NCBI RefSeq assembly: GCF_001949145.1 | Contig: NW_019091359.1 | Span: 1,673,070-1,737,069 of the forward strand | Length of the DNA: 64,000 bases | Origin: Acanthaster planci | Taxonomy: Eukaryota; Echinodermata; Asteroidea; Valvatida; Acanthasteridae | Reading direction: 5' to 3' | Shown here: piece after piece, positions 41,601-53,020 of the stretch | Numbering within the stretch: the stretch's first letter is position 1 | Layout of the letters: every line of letters starts with the position of its first letter | Position numbers and translations under genes: made by a program | The notes under the pieces: generated by a model | Seen by the model: only the letters and a program-made list of their open reading frames with translations | Databases searched by the model: none | Told to the model about the DNA's origin: nothing

Positions 41601-42915
41601 TTGAAAAACAATAGTATTCAGCAAGTTTTAAAGCCGGCTCATACCTCGGGTGAACGCCAAAGGAAAGTGAAATTCACATCACAAAATATTTACAGCGAAA
41701 TTAGCTCCACTTCAAATGTGTTCAACTTTGGCGAATTCGAGGCGTGAATCTTTGATCTGACATCACAATTTCGTGTTCATGTTTGCTTTGGCGTCAAGTA
41801 TATAGCAGCCTTTTTGAGGTCACTTTACGGCCAGGTTTGCCACTCTTGCTCTTTTAAAAACAGCCAGGAGGATTAAAGTCGTCGTAAATTTCTTGTTCAA
41901 CTCCTATTTTTATTTTTTTTTGCTGTAGAAATAGTCTTCTCGTTTGATCACAAGCAAACAAACTCATGTTCTAATAACAAGGAAGCAAAATATTTATGGG
42001 AAAATGATAATAAACAAAACCACACAAAGTTCTGAGTCTAACAAAATTTAACAGGCTGTATAAGGCTCTGCATCAACGGCACCCATAAGTTCCTTTTATA
42101 CAGAGCACTGCCAAAGAATCAATCATCCTTCTCATCTGTCATGTACCAAAAAACCACAAGTACAAGGATACAAGAGATTAACTTCACAAATGCCTCCCCC
42201 ATCAAACAAAAACGGACCCTCCCCGTCCAACGCAGTTAAAAACACTTGAGACGCTAAACCGGATCGGGGCTAACACTGTCGCTCGGTGTGAGGTCTGCGT
42301 CCGTGAGGGGATGCCACATCTCTTGGGCGTCTTATCTGAGGCCGAACATCGCAACCTGGAAAATTCGATCTCTGAGGACGTCTAGTCTCACTGTCATAAT
42401 TAAGTTTCAGTTCTGCAGTAAAACCAGTTCCCTCCAATACCAGGAAAATGTGCACTACTCGATAACTTTGCTTCATACAATAAACCAGTGACGAGAGTGT
42501 TGCATTGTCTCTGACAGCATGTTTTCCTGCGTTGATTGTCAACGTTCACGTGAAGCCAAAATGTCCATCTTTGAAGTAAGATTAAATTATGTTTGCAGGT
42601 TCAATTCGGTAACGGCATCAAGGCGTAAGGCAATTTTTTAGATTTGGCCCGCGTTTCTCGTTGGTTGATGTTGAGGTCGTAATTAGGATCCAAATATATC
42701 TGGAGCCAGGGCGCAATGAGCATGTTTTGTCTCTCCGTCTCTCCCATGAGTAGTTCTTTGGTTATTTTCGCTACACAATAGCGTGAACTCAGTGTTACCA
42801 CAAAATTTAACACAAGAAATCGTTCAACTCACCACCACGTCGATACAACTTGAGAAGGCATCATGAAGAGGAACAGACCGCAGACGACCAGATGAGTAAA
42901 CCGTCTCTCCTGCAT
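32671..42915 (-). CDS. Wnt2: Wnt2 secreted signalling ligand, five exons
   Basis: Exons 42915-42833, 41492-41263, 35148-34868, 33944-33683 and 33113-32671 join in frame to about 432 residues. The start MQERRFTH leads into a hydrophobic signal peptide. Wnt2 hallmarks are [37 protein letters not shown] and [10 protein letters not shown], and VQDGTG and [11 protein letters not shown] resemble vertebrate WNT2 more than other Wnts. The lipid-acceptor Ser is in [10 protein letters not shown], and the C-terminal cysteine domain includes CCGRGYNT and [11 protein letters not shown]. Exon positions match vertebrate WNT2. After the usual end (HTCK) an extra 82 residues follow, rich in Arg/Lys ([12 protein letters not shown]). 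ST7 lies upstream on the same strand. It activates Frizzled signalling as a secreted lipidated protein. Confidence 0.95.
35235..35450. mobile_element. MITE-like fragment in Wnt2 intron 2
   Basis: GGTGGATCCAGGGG with C-rich runs and a poly-C stretch near 35421 resembles hAT-type nonautonomous element ends (CAGTGGCGGATCCAGGGG). Only one end is recognisable and boundaries are approximate. Confidence 0.3.
40448..40483. repeat. Pyrimidine tract (T/C)n
   Basis: A T run followed by CTTT and TTCC repeats within Wnt2 intron 2. The rest of that intron (35149-41262) shows no exon or RNA gene that I can support. Confidence 0.8.
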
Positions 42916-45900
42916 CTTAATTTTAAACCTAGAGTGAAGTATTTCCTGACAGAGGGGGAGAAACTAACTCGGGAAATTTCCAAGATGACCAAGTTAATTA
43001 ACCTGTCAGGAACACTGGGGACTCCTAGAGTGAGATGTAATTCTGAAAAATATCCTGATGTAGCAAAGACGACGAAAACTTGGAGCGTGGTCCTGTCCCT
43101 TGAAGTGGGTTGTTACAAGCTGTAGGGGTGTAATTCGCCAGTTTACAAGCAGCATAACAGCGGAGTGACAAGGAGAGATCATGATACCGCCTCCCCCATT
43201 GGTCAACAATCGCGATCAAAGGGGTTCCGGCTACTTAATATTCATGAGGATTTTTTTTTCTTTCATTGACCGTGCGTGTTGGCTGCCGCCGATGCCGAGT
43301 TTTTTCCTTCTTTTTCCGCCGGCAATGGTGTGTGGTTTGTTGCCATCGGGGAAAATGGTATCAAGATCTGTCTGCTGAAAAGGCCGTCTGAAGATTACCC
43401 CCTTGGGGTGAGATGAGAGGACGGACAGGATAATGGATGATTTGCTAATCCTTAATTGTTGGAGGAGGGCTGCTTTACATGCTCCCACTATGTATAATTG
43501 AAGTAGGTGATGTGCGACACGGTGAAACGACACACAGCCAGCAGTGTTTGATGGCCGTTGCTCGGTGGAGATGAGTCGACCTCAAAGAAATTCAATTCAT
43601 CAATCCTTTAGGTCAAGTATGAGCTATGGGAATTTGACAGGAGTGTTCTGTTAGACGAGCTTCATTAACAAGTGAAAGTGGAAGGAAAAAAAGGCCATGT
43701 AACAAACCATTGCTCGTGAAGTTGATCGTTTGAAACTTTATTTTTTAATCGCATAAGGTATTGCCCCCAAAGTCCATGGTCTGTGTTAATGCAATAAGAC
43801 ATAAACTTGTACGTGGATGCACTGTTTGTGGGTGATTAGCTAATAAATAGAATTAATATTTGATCCAAATCTTGCACATATTTTTAACCAAAAGGTTGCC
43901 GGTCGTTTTGAATGTATAAGGATTGCCCTGTTCTCTCTTCACAAATGATCCGGACGATCAATCGATGTATTTTTCGATTTGCTCAAATGCTTTAATCTGA
44001 AGTTTCTAGATGTTGGTGGTTTGTTGTAAAGCATTTTGGTTCCTATGATTATCCAATGTTGACGCACTTTCGAAGATGTCCATTGCCTATTATTATGTCT
44101 AAGGTATGTTAACATTAATTGATTAAACATTTTGCAGGAAGTCAAATGCTCTTCATCATATGGGGAAGGCAATCAATGTTGTGGAGGCTTGCCTTCCAAA
44201 ATGGCCAACTTTTACATGTGCGTCGCTTACAACAGACCTCTTTTTTTTTCTAAAAAGATGACGCCGAATTTCCAAGGCTTCGTCCTGTTTGTGAGTTGAT
44301 GACTAACTTTTCAACTCCATAATTACAATTCTAAGATTACTGACCACCGTCTATTCAAATAGGAGATGGAAATCGGGCGCAATTTTCTGTTTCTTCCAGC
44401 AAGAAACTTTAACCGGAGACTCCAGGGAGAGGAGGCGGCTTGACCTCAAACGGATAAACGCCGGCCTCGAACATCAAATTTAATTAAAGCTATCTGTAGT
44501 TAGCTTCTTAAAGGGGTGTGAACAAGTCATTGTGGCTTTGGAAACCAAAACCCTTCAACACCAGCGCTTTGAGGCTGGACAGTGATCCTTCCTGACAGCG
44601 GTTTGGGCGAATACCTTTCACGGTGAGAATCGACCGGGCCGTTTGAAGATATACCCTCCAATGACTCGCTTTGATAACGTGTGGGTCAATGGTCCGTTGA
44701 TCTTTTGTGGCAATCTTTTTTTTTCCTTCTGATGATGAAAGCCGACCCGCTGTGTTGGAAAGTGGAGCGTTGAAAAAAAAGGTTGAAATGAGCAAGTTGT
44801 GGCTTTTGATTGGCGGTGTACCTTTAAAGGGTTTTCGGAATGCAACAGTGGTATATAGCCGGTGTTTTCTTAATTAATTGAGCCACCTAGACTGAAAGGA
44901 GCACATAACCAGCACTTCATGGGCATGTCAAGACTTCTTTATCCATCGACAAAATACAATGGAACGCCAGACTTTGGTGGGAAAAGTACTGTTTTTGCCA
45001 TCCAGGTTCTCTCAAACGTCGTCGCGAGGACAGCGCGGAGCGCATTTGCGTGTGCCAGTCTGTCAGCGGGTCTGGCGCGGCAGCTTTAGGCCGAGATTTC
45101 GCCCGTGCCGACCGCGGACGGAGAAACACAGACCGTGGCGTCAGCTCTGTCGACAGCCCGTCGGCTAGACAGATGGCCGGTGATGCTGAAAAATGACGGC
45201 GACCGCTTCAAAAGGATGGAATTAACCTAATTTTTGTGACTTTGTATAAGTTGCAAGTCGCCGACTGCCACCGTGGCTTTACTTTGTTCTCTTGTCTTTC
45301 AATATAGATCACAGAAAGAGGTTAGTACAACTGGAAAACCACGTTTGCTCTTGAGTCCATAACCACCAAACTCAGATCAAATCAGTAGATTTCTCAAAGA
45401 GAGTGGTGCGAGCGATAATAAGGGAAACGAACCACGCCCTTTTGATGCGATCGAAAGAGATAACATCCCGTTTAAGTACTCATTACTTTATCGCCTTCAT
45501 TCCACGCTTTCCCGACTTTTTCATCACAAATGCCAGTTAAACTGAGCGCAACTAACACAGGCTGTCTGGCAGCGAAAGTACACGCAAAACACACGGGGCA
45601 ACTTAATAGTTCAAAACATACACAAACACAAATGTCAACTCCAGTGACTAATGACTTCACCCACGGCCTACTTTCCGCTGGAGCCCCAGACGCGTCGACA
45701 GTTCCCGTGAATTATTTCATCTAGGAGCCAATTACCTCTCATCATTCATTCGGGGTTCTCTGTTTGTGCTGCTTGTCATAACACACTGTGGGAATTTGTT
45801 TCTGGAACACGCGTGCCAGGGACCTGGGTGAGGGAAGAGGGAGCCAACATTGTTAATGAACTTTACGCTGTGGTGTATCCAGCGTGGGGGGGGGAGGAAC

Positions 45901-46737
45901 TCCCCTCCTGCGGGAGACACTCTGCACATTTCTCATGTAGAGATAGGACAGTTGCTTGGGAGGGAATCTTTTTTGCCTCTCTCGATCCAATACCTGGATG
46001 CCTCACTGAAATTACGCCAACCTGATGCTGACGAGGAACCAAAAGAGATTAAGAAACCGACTGGTTCGTTTCAGAACTCTACTCGCAAAAGAGATTTACT
46101 TCACGGGGCTAGCGCAAGTTTTATCAAGACCAAACTGAGCATTTGTCGATTGTCCTTTCCAGGAATTTATAGAAAAAAAGATAGGAGAAACTTGACACAA
46201 AAGTTCATCAGAAAAACACAGATTAAAATTTAGTTTGCCATTACTATTTATTTTATTAAAATGAACCAAATAAAACAAAAACGTTCTATACATCGGTAAA
46301 TATTCAGTGGAAACCCAGTAACTGCGAAATATTTTAATCCCCCAAATGTGGTGCCATTCAAACAGACTTCGTTGGCCATCATACCATCCTGACAAAGACA
46401 AGCTGGGAAGTGGACCAGTGTTAGTTGGTCATTCGACTGAGGGACGTTACTTGTGCAATGCTTCGCTTGTCATGAACTGGTTCTACCAGTAATATAAAAT
46501 AATTAACTACCATAACGATGCATAAGCACACAAAGCTATAGATGAATCTGATGACCACGTAGTAACACTGTCACGGGTAACTGGCAGTGGCCCCCACCAA
46601 TGGCCATGAGTTTTGTGACGACTGTCGTGTTGAGTTATTATTTCCCGACAGTCGCTTCGTATAATACCGTACACAGTGCTTCCCACCATTAAAGGGGGCC
46701 ATAGGTGAATATGTATTCGAACGTGTCATTCCATCTG
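42916..46737. other. Upstream region of Wnt2 and spacer
   Basis: No coding exon was recognised on either strand. The first ~1 kb (42916-44000) is the likely Wnt2 promoter region. GC-rich sequence at 44990-45180 has open frames but no protein features. A G-run near 45888 within a GTGTATCCAGCGTGGGG context may be a transposon remnant. Confidence 0.4.
43214..43222. promoter_or_regulatory. TCF/LEF-type site upstream of Wnt2
   Basis: GATCAAAGG is a full match to the TCF/LEF core and lies about 300 bp upstream of the Wnt2 start codon. Such words occur by chance; a role in Wnt feedback is inference. Confidence 0.3.
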
Positions 46738-46743
46738 TTTTAT
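46738..46743 (-). terminator. Poly(A) signal AATAAA for the LILKAI-module gene
   Basis: TTTATT on the plus strand reads AATAAA on the minus strand, about 175 bp past the stop codon at 46918. It is the nearest canonical signal downstream. Confidence 0.5.
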
Positions 46744-46917
46744 TATTATTTTTCGCACTAAAACCAATGTTCAAAGAGATATGCACGGCGAGGTCACAGT
46801 CTGTTAGTAGGTTAGATAGCTTGATAAATACAAAACTACAAAACGAAACTACAAGTCTAGAACTAAAAATTCATGCTGGCAAGTTATGATGCATTACAGT
46901 CACACAGTTCCACAGTC

Positions 46918-49900
46918 TTAGTGGAAAATAAGATGTTTCTTCTTGTGGATGACTTTTGGGATCCACTTGAACCACTTGAAGACTTTGCTGATTCCTTTCT
47001 TCAGCCAGGGTTTTTTAGTAGACTCGTCAACCCCACGGTCTGCGACCGTCGTTAACGGGCGGGATGTCGAAGCCTCCTCAGTGGTTTCCGCACCCTCGGT
47101 CGTTGTTTCAAGAGTGGGGGCCTCTGATTGGCTGTCCTCTGACCCCTGGTCCTCATCCTCTTCTCCCATTGGCCAGAGGTCGTCGACGTCGATGGGCCAG
47201 TTCCCCTGCTTGAGCAGTGTGATTGCTTTCAGGATCAGTGCAAGTTTGAGGTCTTCCTTGGACTCGGTGAAAAACACAGTATCCTTGTAGTCACCATTAT
47301 AGATCTGCGCAGTAACAGTTCGATAATATGGGCGATTCACAATAGTGCGCCGTCAAGAGTTTGCAACGCATTGGCCAATCACAACGAGGGAAATCTGCCG
47401 ACCCTTTCCAAACGCACATTTGATCGACAGGGCCGTTCTCCAATACTCAACTTCGCCTCCGCCTGGGGCTTCGTGTAGGAAACCAATCCCCGATTGTGGG
47501 CATGAAGCGTTTAAATTAAATTAAAATACTCTGTAATTTGGCTCTTTTGCATCTTACTTGATGTTTTGTGGCACTATCAGAATTGCTATTGCGCTTACAA
47601 CCTCAAAGCAAGGAAGTAGAAAACAGTTGAAGCCACAGACGGAGCCCAAGTCGAGTATTGGAAAACGGCCCAGACTTCGCGAATTGTAATTGGCAAACGC
47701 GCTGCTGCAAACTCTTGGTGGCGCACGATGTGCACAAATAAATTGCAGGAAGCGGACTCCATTTTTATAAAAATAGGCACTGCACTGAAAAATGTTTGGC
47801 AACAGAGTTCCCAACGAGCAGTTACATATTTTTCAGTTTAACCGTTAGTAATATTAGGGAAAAGGTAAATAACTGTTTTATAAGTTGTCAGGAAAATGTC
47901 CGGGGGCTGTTTTAAAAACGAATATCTGGAAAACCCATCTTTTAACTACCTTTTTTCTTTATTAATTTTTGTCCAAAGTTCTTACATGCTACCGCTTTCA
48001 AAATTTAAAAGCTTTATGCAATCCGTGAATATTCATTTGGTGTGTGATTATTTGTGAATTTGTCTTTCTGTCAGCGGTGAATATGTCATCTTGTCATAAC
48101 TGGCTTAACTGCCTAAATTTTTATTTCAGTTCGAGTGCAATTGGTGATGTAAAAAAACTTACCTCAAGAACGTCGATCGCCTTCAAGATGAGAGCCAGTT
48201 TGAGATCTTCAATATCGATTGAAAGGCTAAAGTTATCACCTTGGTTTTCCTGTCGTTAAAATGGAGCAAAATCGCAAGAAATTAGGGCCATACTCAGGCC
48301 TAGTTCAGAAACACGTATCTATTTGTGCATGTATGGTCGTTCTAGCAATCAAAGCTTAATGAAAAATAAAGTTTACAATGCCCAAACAAGATTACGGAAG
48401 TACCCTGGAGTTCTCCTTCCGTCCCCGTTCAAGACGTGCGCGAGAGAATAACTTACCTCAAGAATTAGAATTGCCTTTAGGATGAGAGTAAGTTTGAGTT
48501 CGACAACGACGTGTCCGGCAAAGAGAGAATCGATGGGTCTGTTCTGTAACAAAGAAAAACATCATCTGTTGTTTTCAAGATGTATTTTTGCGTTGGGGAG
48601 ATGTTAATTATATATATAACGGTTTTGCCCGTNNNNNNNNNNNNNNNNNNNNNNNNNNNNNNNNNNNNNNNNNNNNNNNNNNNNNNNNNNNNNNNNNNNN
48701 NNNNNNNNNNNNNNNNNNNNNNNNNNNNNNNNNNNNNNNNNGTTATATATATCATCTGTTGTATTTACTCTTGTAAATTGGACTGAAATTGAATTCGAGG
48801 ATTCATATACAAACAACGATAACACATTGAGAACGAATACACACCGTACGTACCTTGAGAAGTATGATTGCCTTCAGGATTAGTTTGAGTTTGAGTTCCT
48901 CGGGCATGATGTCATAGGATGGGAACCAGCTAGTCAGCGACACGGAGTGGCCTTCGTAAGTCTGCAATTCAAATCGAAGGGCACACGTTGTTGTTATATA
49001 AGTCTAAATTAAACTTTATGAATGCATGCGTACCATGTGTACGGATGGCAAACACTTACTGCAGAAAAAAAAAGACTCGAGGACAAAACTCTACTGTGCA
49101 GATTTTTCAAATTTTTTGGAATTCTTTTATCGGCTTCCTTCTTTATTTATGTATCATTCTCCTCGCTGATGATTCTTATTTCTATTTGCTCTCTATGTTT
49201 ATGTCTGTTACCTTGTAACGGGTCATTAGAGTGAATCCAAAGTCTTTAACAGTCAACCCATCAACTTTTTTTACCTTGAGGATGAGAAGCGCTTTCAGGA
49301 TGAGTTCAAGTTTGAGATCGTCTTTCATCGGATCAGGAAACATCTCGTCTACTTCTGTCTCCTCTTCTGCCGTCATCTATCAATGAGACACACAATCATT
49401 ATTTTCACAGAGAAACACCGTTAAGATGGATGTCTAAGCGTGAAAATAGTCTAAAAGAGATACGTTATGCTTTTTGGCTCCAGAATCACGGATGGTATTT
49501 AGGGTTACGAAACGCAGATAAGTGATGGGTGGTCTTGGAAGACGAGGGTAACTTACTCAGATCCTGTGTCAAAATTCAAAAGATTTTTTTCTTAAAAATT
49601 GGTCATTTCTGAAACCGTTTTGACTGTTGTAGGTCTTACAACAATTTAGACTTTGCAGCAAAGGACTTCCAAAACGCTCACACTTGAAACAACATCAGTT
49701 ATACTCTAAATCTGTCTTTGTTTATTCTCTAGTCGATCTGGCGATTTTAAATCACAGAGAGCTGGCATAGAGTTATACAATCAAGCACACTTTTAGCAAC
49801 TTTTGTAGATTTGACCGGGAAAGTTATTTAGGTGGTTGATAGTATGACCAGCGTTGAACAAAATAGAAGTCATTGCCTTTTTAGGTTGTTGCGAAATCAT

Positions 49901-50119
49901 GAGAAGACAGAATAATCATAAACACTTCGTTTGATGGGAAAAGTCAGAATATTATAACCTCACCATATCCAGCATTTCCATCTCGTTATTGGTAGTCTGA
50001 TCACCAGTCGTCATCTCGTTCACGTCACCTCGGCTGCTGATACTATAGGCCTGCGATAGGACCATCACGAATCCCAACACTACTACCAGCCCAAGAACAA
50101 TTCGCCTCATAGTTGCCAT
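46918..50119 (-). CDS. Secreted LILKAI-module protein with cationic tail (unrecognised family), six exons
   Basis: Exons 50119-49964, 49376-49275, 48961-48854, 48543-48457, 48249-48163 and 47304-46918 join, all in phase 0, to 308 residues. Residues 1-24 (MATMRRIVLGLVVVLGFVMV and on) form a signal peptide. Each of the next five exons carries one 14-residue module LKLxLILKAIxxLx after an acidic pair (residues 73-86, 109-122, 138-151, 167-180, 199-212); in the four middle exons the module ends exactly at the donor. Then come an acidic segment (GNWPID to GEEDEDQGSED, 213-241), a Thr/Glu-rich linker, and a 32-residue tail (277-308) with 11 Lys, 3 His and 3 Trp. I do not recognise the family. A secreted host-defence or membrane-active role is inference from charge and hydrophobic pattern. 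A head-to-head paralogue lies at 53.0 kb. Confidence 0.85.
48633..48741. other. Assembly gap of 109 N's
   Basis: The gap lies in the intron between the second and third LILKAI-module exons and is flanked by TA-rich repeats (ttatatatataac and gttatatatatc). A further module exon (about 87-108 nt plus splice sites) would barely fit, so the module count could be undercounted. Confidence 0.95.
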
Positions 50120-50267
50120 CCCAACAAGATTGTATTCAACTTTGTACTTGGATTATTCTAAAAGGATTGCTTGATTGAAGAAAAGTTGCTCAAACGCTGC
50201 TGTTGAGAAGTTGCGGCGCTTAGTCGTCTTTCCAGTTGGAATGACTGGCTCGGTCCAAGTGCACTGG

Positions 50268-50274
50268 TTAAATA
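50268..50274 (-). promoter_or_regulatory. TATA-like box of the LILKAI-module gene
   Basis: TATTTAA on the minus strand lies about 150 bp upstream of the start codon, placing a start site near 50240 and a 5' UTR of roughly 120 nt. No splice acceptor is needed between it and the ATG. Confidence 0.5.
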
Positions 50275-50679
50275 GCTTCTCAGCAGGATATCAGCAGCGC
50301 ACCCAGCTACGCTCCCTCGAGTGATCTATACTTCCTTTAAAACTGCAAATAATGCGACTTTCCTTTCGACTGAATTCTTTTTGACGAACAGGTAGAGGGA
50401 ACGTCCAAAGTCAACTTCATCGTGGGGGCAGCCGCCCTGTTGTCGATGTCAACCTCCTCCAAATATGAACTTGAATTGCGAGCGTCGCCAGGACTTTTTC
50501 GGGGGGGGGGGCGCAAACCAATCATAAGCAGTAAACTGGACAAACCATCGATGCTGGGAGGGGGTCAATTTGAGGTATTTTCGAGCAGATCGATGATTTT
50601 CCTTTCCAATAACCCCTGTTTTTTAATTATTTGGCTTTTTCTTTCTCTCTTTTTTTTCTATTTTTCAATGGGGGGGGGG

Positions 50680-51500
50680 CTTGCCCCCAGCACACACTGG
50701 CGGATCAAAGGGGCACGGAGCTCGTGCCTCCCCCCAAAAAGGAGCAAAATCTATTGTTTGGGAAAAGTGAAGAAAATTGGAAAGCGTGAAAAAGCATCCT
50801 AAAAAAAATAGACCAAAACGAGAAGTAGTAAGTGTCACGAGTCAAATCTCCAGTGTAAGTATGATCCCAATTTATGACAAATACTCATAAATGATTGATA
50901 ACCATGCACTAAATCAAACCCGAGACGACATGACAGTTGACACCTATAAAGCAAAGGGAGAAAACATAAATCTTTGCGTGATTACGTAATTCAGCCCGTC
51001 CTACTGTGTGCCTTATGCGGCGACGCTCAGGACAAACTCCCACGTGATGCCGCACAAATTATCATCAACCGAAGAAACAGGGCAGGATGTCACGAACAAC
51101 TAACTGGGTAAAACATTCCTGCTTAGCAAATTAGAAGTGTCATAAATGAAATCAGCTTAGATACCATGTTACCTAGACCAGTACACATCGTAACACTGCT
51201 CCGTTGCATGCTCTTTGTATGCTATTTCTGTGCCCTGAAAAACCATGCACGTTGCAGTCAATTAAATCAGCCTCGGCCAGTAAAAATGTGGGACCCTACC
51301 GAACAGTGGCGTAACTCTGGTGACGAGGGTGCAGCAGGGGAGAACTTGTTCCCCCGTGCCCCTCCCCTTTGAAATCTTCAAATTTGTGCCATCCACGAAC
51401 ATGCCGTAGCTCATCGGCTCCAGGTGCCCCCAGTGAAAAAATGTCTGCACCCCCGCACTCCCCTAGAAATTTTACACTATAGTTTACCCCACAGCTGCCG
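50680..51500. mobile_element. hAT/MITE-like remnants
   Basis: Two end-like sequences are visible: CACTGGCGGATCAAAGGGGC after a G/C-rich run near 50694, and CAGTGGCGTAACTC at 51303 followed by runs of C and G up to about 51470. Both resemble the termini of nonautonomous hAT-type elements. Matching far ends were not found, so extent and identity are uncertain. Confidence 0.3.
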
Positions 51501-52679
51501 AACCCGACTGAACTTAATTGACAGCCCACTTCAGATACGGAAAACAAAGAATTACAGTTTCCAGACAGAGCATTATGCGCAAAAAAACTGAATGTAACTT
51601 CCTGTTGTGGGATGGTTAGATACTGTTGTGATTGCAAGCCTCTCTCCAACCTTGATGTACAGGATATCCACAGATGACTGGAAGTCCGTATATAGTGCAA
51701 TCCTGCTGTGACGAACCGGCAGACGAGAGGTTGGCCAGTGGGTAGGTTGCTTACATTTCCCGTCAGCTGAAGCTCCAATATGGGCACAAGAGGTGCATAG
51801 AAAGGTTGGGGGTAAGGCACGTTCATGGAAGTCAAAGATTTGACAAGTAAACCACCACCTGCAGAGAATCCTGATTTTGGAGCGGGACGGACAATTTATA
51901 ACTACTGATGATTGTTTATGACAAAGTAAAATTAAAAGCACATCTTATTCACATGCGCTTGAACAGTCCTTTTCAACAGCAAGAACCGGCTCCTTCTTCC
52001 CCATGTAGTGGAAGCCATTAAAATTTTTAATTTTACCAGATGATATTGCACAATCATATTGCGCCTTAATGCTGGAAGAAATAGACCACATGCACAAAAT
52101 CCTTCCCACCGTTATTCAAAAGTCCCTTCCCTTGAGATTCAGAAATGGCACGACGTAAGAGGGCGGTACTCAATGCCGCGGAAACTTTGCTTTCTTTGGA
52201 GCACAGACGACTCCCCTCATGTATGCTTTTTTTTTAAAAATCTAATTGGGCATAGGTCTTTCGTTTATGGTAAAGGGTACCAGTCGGTAGTAGCAGGCTG
52301 GCAAATTTGCAAATTCCGGATGGAAACGGATATTTCTCTGTTGTTCCCCGTAATCTTTTTCCTTTTCTGTCGCTCGTTTCTTTTTCTTTTCTTTATATTT
52401 TAAAACGGGGTATTTTCATGTTTCCCCCAAAGAGCAAAGTTCCCCTTAGCCTCACAATATCACTGCTCAGTTATAATTATTAGGTCGTAACCTCAATTCT
52501 ACCAAAGGCCCCACAAAACATCAGTTGTGAACCCAAGTCTTTTGTTAGAAGCCAAATAATCATCACTGCACATAAAGTTTGCACGACAATCTTGACAGGT
52601 ACAATCAAATCCCTTCCCATTCGCGTTATGCCTACCGTGTAATGTCATAATGACACTTGTGTGGTGTCATTTCGTACAT

Positions 52680-52708
52680 CATGAGCGATATATCTATTAT
52701 CGCTCATG
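52680..52708. repeat. Perfect stem-loop, 11-bp arms
   Basis: CATGAGCGATA (52680-52690), a 7-nt loop, and the exact reverse complement (52698-52708). A shorter palindrome TGTCATAATGACA sits just before it (52643-52655). It lies about 310 bp upstream of the paralogue start codon at 53021. Function unknown. Confidence 0.85.
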
Positions 52709-53020
52709 ACCCACAAGCGTCGGGGCACTGGCGTAGGCGGCCAGCAGTTTCCTTGTGAAAATTTACGCGTTTCGCACGGTGCTTTTTGAGGAAGTGCCAA
52801 TTCAACTTGAAACCAGGGTTGGTTCCAAGGTGCGTTTTTCACACCCTGTCGGTTTACGCTTAAATACAGAACAAAAACTTAGACTCGGGCATCCAAACTT
52901 TAGCTTTGAGAAACAGCCAACTTTGCGACGGCACACTGTGTTCCAAGCACATATCGGTACCTACAGAATTCAGAAAGGAAAACTTATCTTTTGAGCGAGA
53001 CCTAGCCCAAGACTTACAGA

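Noticed and set aside
51296-51941. Minus-strand open frames of 179 and 122 codons
   Set aside because: They overlap transposon-like sequence, lack a recognised domain or splice pattern, and no start context stands out. An ancient mobile-element fragment remains possible.
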